A stretch of 64,000 nt of DNA from Isoetes taiwanensis (lineage: Eukaryota > Streptophyta > Lycopodiopsida > Isoetales > Isoetaceae). Location: NCBI GenBank assembly GCA_021234155.1, contig JAJEKV010000054.1, positions 6,227,370 through 6,291,369 of the forward strand. Reading direction: 5' to 3'. Positions within the stretch are counted from its first letter, which is position 1, and the number at the start of each line of letters is the position of its first letter. Below the pieces are notes generated by a model, which was not told where the DNA came from, did no database searches, and was given only the letters and a program-made list of their open reading frames with translations. The position numbers were made by a program, and so were the translations under genes. Shown piece after piece: positions 60,561-64,000 of this stretch.

Positions 60561-63250
60561 ATGACCACACATGAACTCGCGGGTAAAAAGCAGCCACGAG
60601 GAATTGCTCGTCACGGGTTTCATCGGGCCCGATGTCTCACCATTTGGGGCACCCATCCTCTTTGTCAAGAAGAAGGATGGAAGCTTGAGATGTGCGCAGA
60701 TTACGGACAATTGAACAAGCACACCATCAAGAACAAAATCACTCCGGGTACCCACGACTTTTGGATCAACTCCAAGGGCAAAGGTCTTCTCAAGATCGAC
60801 CTAAGGTCGGGTTATCACCGGTCGGAATAAAGAGGGACATCCACAAAGCGGCTTTGGACCAGGTATGGGCATTACGAATTCCACCGTAATGCCATTTGGG
60901 CTATCAACGCCAGCGGCGTTCATGAGACTCATGAGCGACATCTTGAAGAATAATTTTGGACACCTTTGTGATAGTATTCTTCCGGCGCCATTCACGGTGT
61001 ACGTGAAATCCATTGAAGAAAGCATGCTCAACACGTGGAAAGGTGCTTTCGGAGAAGTTAAGGAGGCATCGATTAGCCTGCCAAGTTGTCGGGCGTCACT
61101 TTAGCGAGGGAAGGTGGAATACCTCGGTCATTCATTGCCTCGAGAAGGAATCTTCGACATTCGCCAAGATTGAAGCGGTAATCCAATGGTCGGCACCAAA
61201 GAACGTCCATGAGGTCGTAAGTTCTCTGGCCTAGCGGTATTACTGGGAAGTTCGCGGAAGAACTCTCGGGTGAAAGATAACAGCCCCACGGGACGGACTT
61301 GACAAAGGCGGAGAAAGTAAAAAATTGGAAATGGACCATTGGCTCAAGAAAGCCCGTGATTTGAGTTGTTGAAGGAAGCTTTGACAACCGCCCGGCCTTG
61401 ACCACCGGCGTAAGGAAAAGGACAAGTTAGTGGCAACGGACTCAAGCAAGATGTTCCTGTGTGTAGTCTGACGTGCAAGAAGAGCCGGGTAATAGCGTCT
61501 GACTCAAAGGGAAAAATGAACAGCGTTTCAAACAGCGCAATCTCGACGCATGATCAAGAGTCGTTACTTGGTTGTAGGGGCATTGAACCGAGGCATTAAC
61601 TCTTAGGGAGAAAGTTCAGGTTGGACAACGATCACGAGCCTCCAGCACGACTAACAACCACATCTCAACCGAGGCGAGAGAAGGTGGATGGAATTTCTAG
61701 AGCACGACTTTGAGATAGTCTACAAACCCTCGAAGCTTAATGTGGTAGCAGATGCGCTTTCAAGGCATCCACTTGACAACCGTAATGCATCAACGCAATC
61801 CACTCTTGATTTCGGGAAAAAAGATAGAAGAAACTTGCCAGCAGGATGTGGACTTCAAAAGCATGGGCAAGCTTGTGCAAAGAAGCAAGAACAGATAAGG
61901 AGAGGGAAACCTTCAAAATTTTAGAAGGAAGAGTAACCTCCTATACCATAGAGAACAAGTTTAATGCGTCTTTAGGAATCATGGGGGTGAGAGTTTGATC
62001 CTCCACGACACCCTATTGATAGGCCACCTTGAAGTTCCATGAGGCATACTTCCAAAGTAATGCTTGGCTACTGTGAAGGAATAGAGAAGAAGCCCAGAGA
62101 TAGCAGCTACATCAAGTGTCGGCTATACTACGGCAAGGCTGAGAACAACTCTGAATACAGGAACGTGGGGCGGCATTAAGCGGTGCCCAGCTAGGAGTGG
62201 GAGAGTCGTCGGCTATGGACATATGAGTTGCCGAGCGGTAAGAGGTAAGGATGCTGTGATGGTCATGGTGGGCAGGATTTGTCGAAGATGGCCGCTTTGT
62301 GCCTTAGGGGCCGCGGACGGCTATGGCGGGCACGACGGCTCTTCGCAAGAGATTTTTCGGACTTCGGGGCATGCCAAGGGAAATTATCTCCCAGAAGCCC
62401 AGAGATCAGGGACAATCTGCGGCGGGATCTCTTTACAACGATTGGAACGGTTATCCATGAGCGGCCTATCATCCGCGACGGATAAGCAAACCGAGCGTGT
62501 CGATAGAATATTGGAAGACATGCTCAAACTATGTCTGGAACAAGCAAAGGTATGTGGGAGGAATTTATTCTTGGTGGAATTTTGCATACAATAGTACCAA
62601 GCAGAAATCATCCCAAATGTCGCCGATTTCATGATCAACCACGGCTACCAATAACCCTTCGCACACTTGGCACAATCCTGCGGTCAAAAGTGGAAGTCTC
62701 CCAACAAATATTGAGACGGTCATGCTATTTCATTAGAAGAAGGCACGGGGATATCTCCTAGCAGCGTTAGCGAGTCAAAAGAGCATATCCGAAACAAACA
62801 TCGGTGATCGGGGAGTTTGAAGTTGGGCGACAATGTGTGGCTCAAAATCAAGGTGAAAGCGGTAGCTTCCTCGCATCTGAATTGTAAGAAACTTGCTCCG
62901 GCCGACCCTTCAAAATAATCAAAGAGGGTAACCAATCTTACGTGTTAGACTTGCCGACACACTTAAAGATCCACAAAGTCTTCCATGAGTCCGCCGGGGA
63001 AATACCTCCCAATCCGGACAGTTTTGGACACTCCAACGATGTTGGAAAATGAGGAAAGAGCGAGTTGGAAAATAGTCCGAGAACTGAATTCTTGATAAAG
63101 CATTCAAGAAAAAACAAGACGACGGAAGTTTCCAATACTTGGTTAAGTGGAAACACTTGCCGGTGGAAGGCAAACATGGGTACTTAAAAGAGATCGAAAA
63201 CAAGTATCTTACGGTTATGGAGCAATGGGACGGCAAAAGTCATCTCCAGA
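60561..63250 (+). pseudogene. Chromovirus pol: RT, RNase H, integrase, chromodomain
   Basis: Plus strand with many frame breaks. The RT has [19 protein letters not shown]-type sequence (60630-60690), [26 protein letters not shown] (60775-60820), NSTVMPFGLSTPAAFMRLMS (60880), and a decayed YVDD region near 61000. RNase H ends with [20 protein letters not shown] and [10 protein letters not shown] (61688-61790). Integrase shows an HDT(P/L) zinc-finger side near 62005, GKDAVMVMVGRI (62245) and SATDKQTERVDRILEDMLKL (62465-62520). The C-terminal LPTHLKIHKVFHES (62953) is followed by a chromodomain with LDKAFKKKQ and FQYLVKWKHLPVEGKHG (63090-63190). These blocks and their order are diagnostic of chromoviruses. 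The copy cannot encode a functional protein. Confidence 0.9.
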
Positions 63251-64000
63251 AGAAATCGCCTCGGGCATGTCGATTTGTGTAGATTACCGACTTGCCCTAG
63301 TTAGGTGTAATCTCGCATGCAACCTATAATTAAGGGTTTGTACGCGTTATGTAACCGATTAAGTTACTGCGATCTCTAGGGGCGTGAGTGTCACTGTCAA
63401 TACAGGATGTAATGGCATTCCCACTTGAAAGTCTATTTCTGTCCCACGAGTAAGTAGATCTACTCAGAGAAAGGAGGTCATGGAGGAATGCATTGGATGG
63501 GAAAAGCACCCCTAGCCCCATATATATGTTTGGATAGGAGGAATCGCCTTCACGCCCCCATACCTGAAGGACCTATCCTCCTGTTGGGCAACCAAAAGGT
63601 GTAGCATGAGTGGCATATGGCATGTGGTACCGTCTCCTCGGCCATAATGGAAGATTCACACCCTCTTCCCACGGCCGAAGTTAGCCATGCATCATGTGTA
63701 GATAGGTGGGGTGGTCACCATATAACCAAAAATTTTATTTAATATTAATGGTACTAACGTAGTGTTGACCGCAGCCAATAGAGCGCTCGGGAGGGCCAGG
63801 AGGTCTAACTATCGAAGACTTGCAACAATACCCTTTGTAATGTGTTTTGTAAGGAATAAAGAGAGTAACCTCGACAATAATTGTATATTTGATAAATAAC
63901 TCCCCGAGACATTAGGAGTTATTGTTTAAGGACATAAGTGATAACCATTTGGATTGCATAATAGTACTAATGTTCTATAAATATTACCTTGAGGTAATCC
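63251..64000 (+). other. 3' untranslated part of the chromovirus
   Basis: No coding motif after the chromodomain. The LTR start TGTGACGTTCC does not occur here, so the 3' LTR is expected beyond the window or is lost. Confidence 0.55.

Larger units (their letters stand above)
52828..64000 (+). mobile_element. Ty3/gypsy chromovirus, continues past window
   Basis: A plus-strand LTR retrotransposon inserted in the LINE RT. The order is 5' LTR (52828-54321), primer site, about 4.5-kb leader and gag region, pol (RT, RNase H, IN) and a chromodomain near 63100. Domain order RT-RH-IN-chromo identifies the Ty3/gypsy chromovirus group. The LTR start TGTGACGT and end ACGTCACA form an inverted repeat. 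No 3' LTR start was found before 64000. Expected length is above 11 kb. Five-base flank at the left is GGTGG. Confidence 0.88.

Overview
The window looks like a repeat-rich stretch of a land-plant nuclear genome. Two spliced plant genes carry that call: a cytosolic BolA2-type protein and a membrane-anchored TPR protein. The rest is mostly retrotransposon debris in several nested layers. The mix (L1-type LINE with zf-RVT, a second LINE family with an RRM-like ORF1, two Ty1/copia elements, a Ty3/gypsy chromovirus, and an unusual reverse transcriptase resembling sequences I remember from green algae) would suit a fern or another non-angiosperm plant with a large genome. The clade is an inference and I have not tested it.

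Layout. 0-9 kb: a minisatellite, then a long inverted duplication (2097-2816 and 7522-8437) flanking a broken LINE ORF2 on the plus strand. 9.1-11.6 kb: a LINE 5' UTR and ORF1 on the minus strand with no ORF2 after it. 11.6-17.2 kb: a 5.1-kb minus-strand reverse-transcriptase element bounded by two ~483-bp direct repeats that carry a TATA box and the start of an ORF; this is the most unusual object here. 17.8-20.8 kb: a 5'-truncated copia element (plus). 21.7-22.4 kb: the complete BolA2 gene (minus, three exons, one of them 23 bp). 23.8-25.4 kb: a decayed LINE. 25.5-29.6 kb: a copia element with both LTRs, lacking gag and protease and split by a ~700-bp insertion. 29.7 kb: a 136-bp ACA microsatellite. 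30-34.6 kb: mostly unassigned. 34.65-35.15 kb: a fragment of a Cys-rich plant gene family of unknown function. 35.2-39.4 kb: a nearly full-length LINE (minus) beside it. 39.4-45.8 kb: mostly unassigned, with one plausible host exon. 45.8-47.8 kb: the TPR gene (minus, nine exons). 48-50 kb: palindrome-rich, CpG-rich sequence. 50.2-52.8 kb: a third copy of the second LINE family, interrupted at 52828 by a chromovirus whose 1.5-kb 5' LTR, tRNA-type primer site, hairpin-studded leader and decayed pol run to the window end. Its 3' LTR is not in view.

BolA2 and the TPR gene are the only genes I consider intact. Nearly every transposon reading frame has stops or frameshifts, and the order of insertion can be read from nesting. 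The sequence becomes visibly richer in CpG after about 47.8 kb. All frames, splice sites and repeat alignments were worked out by eye; no search was run.
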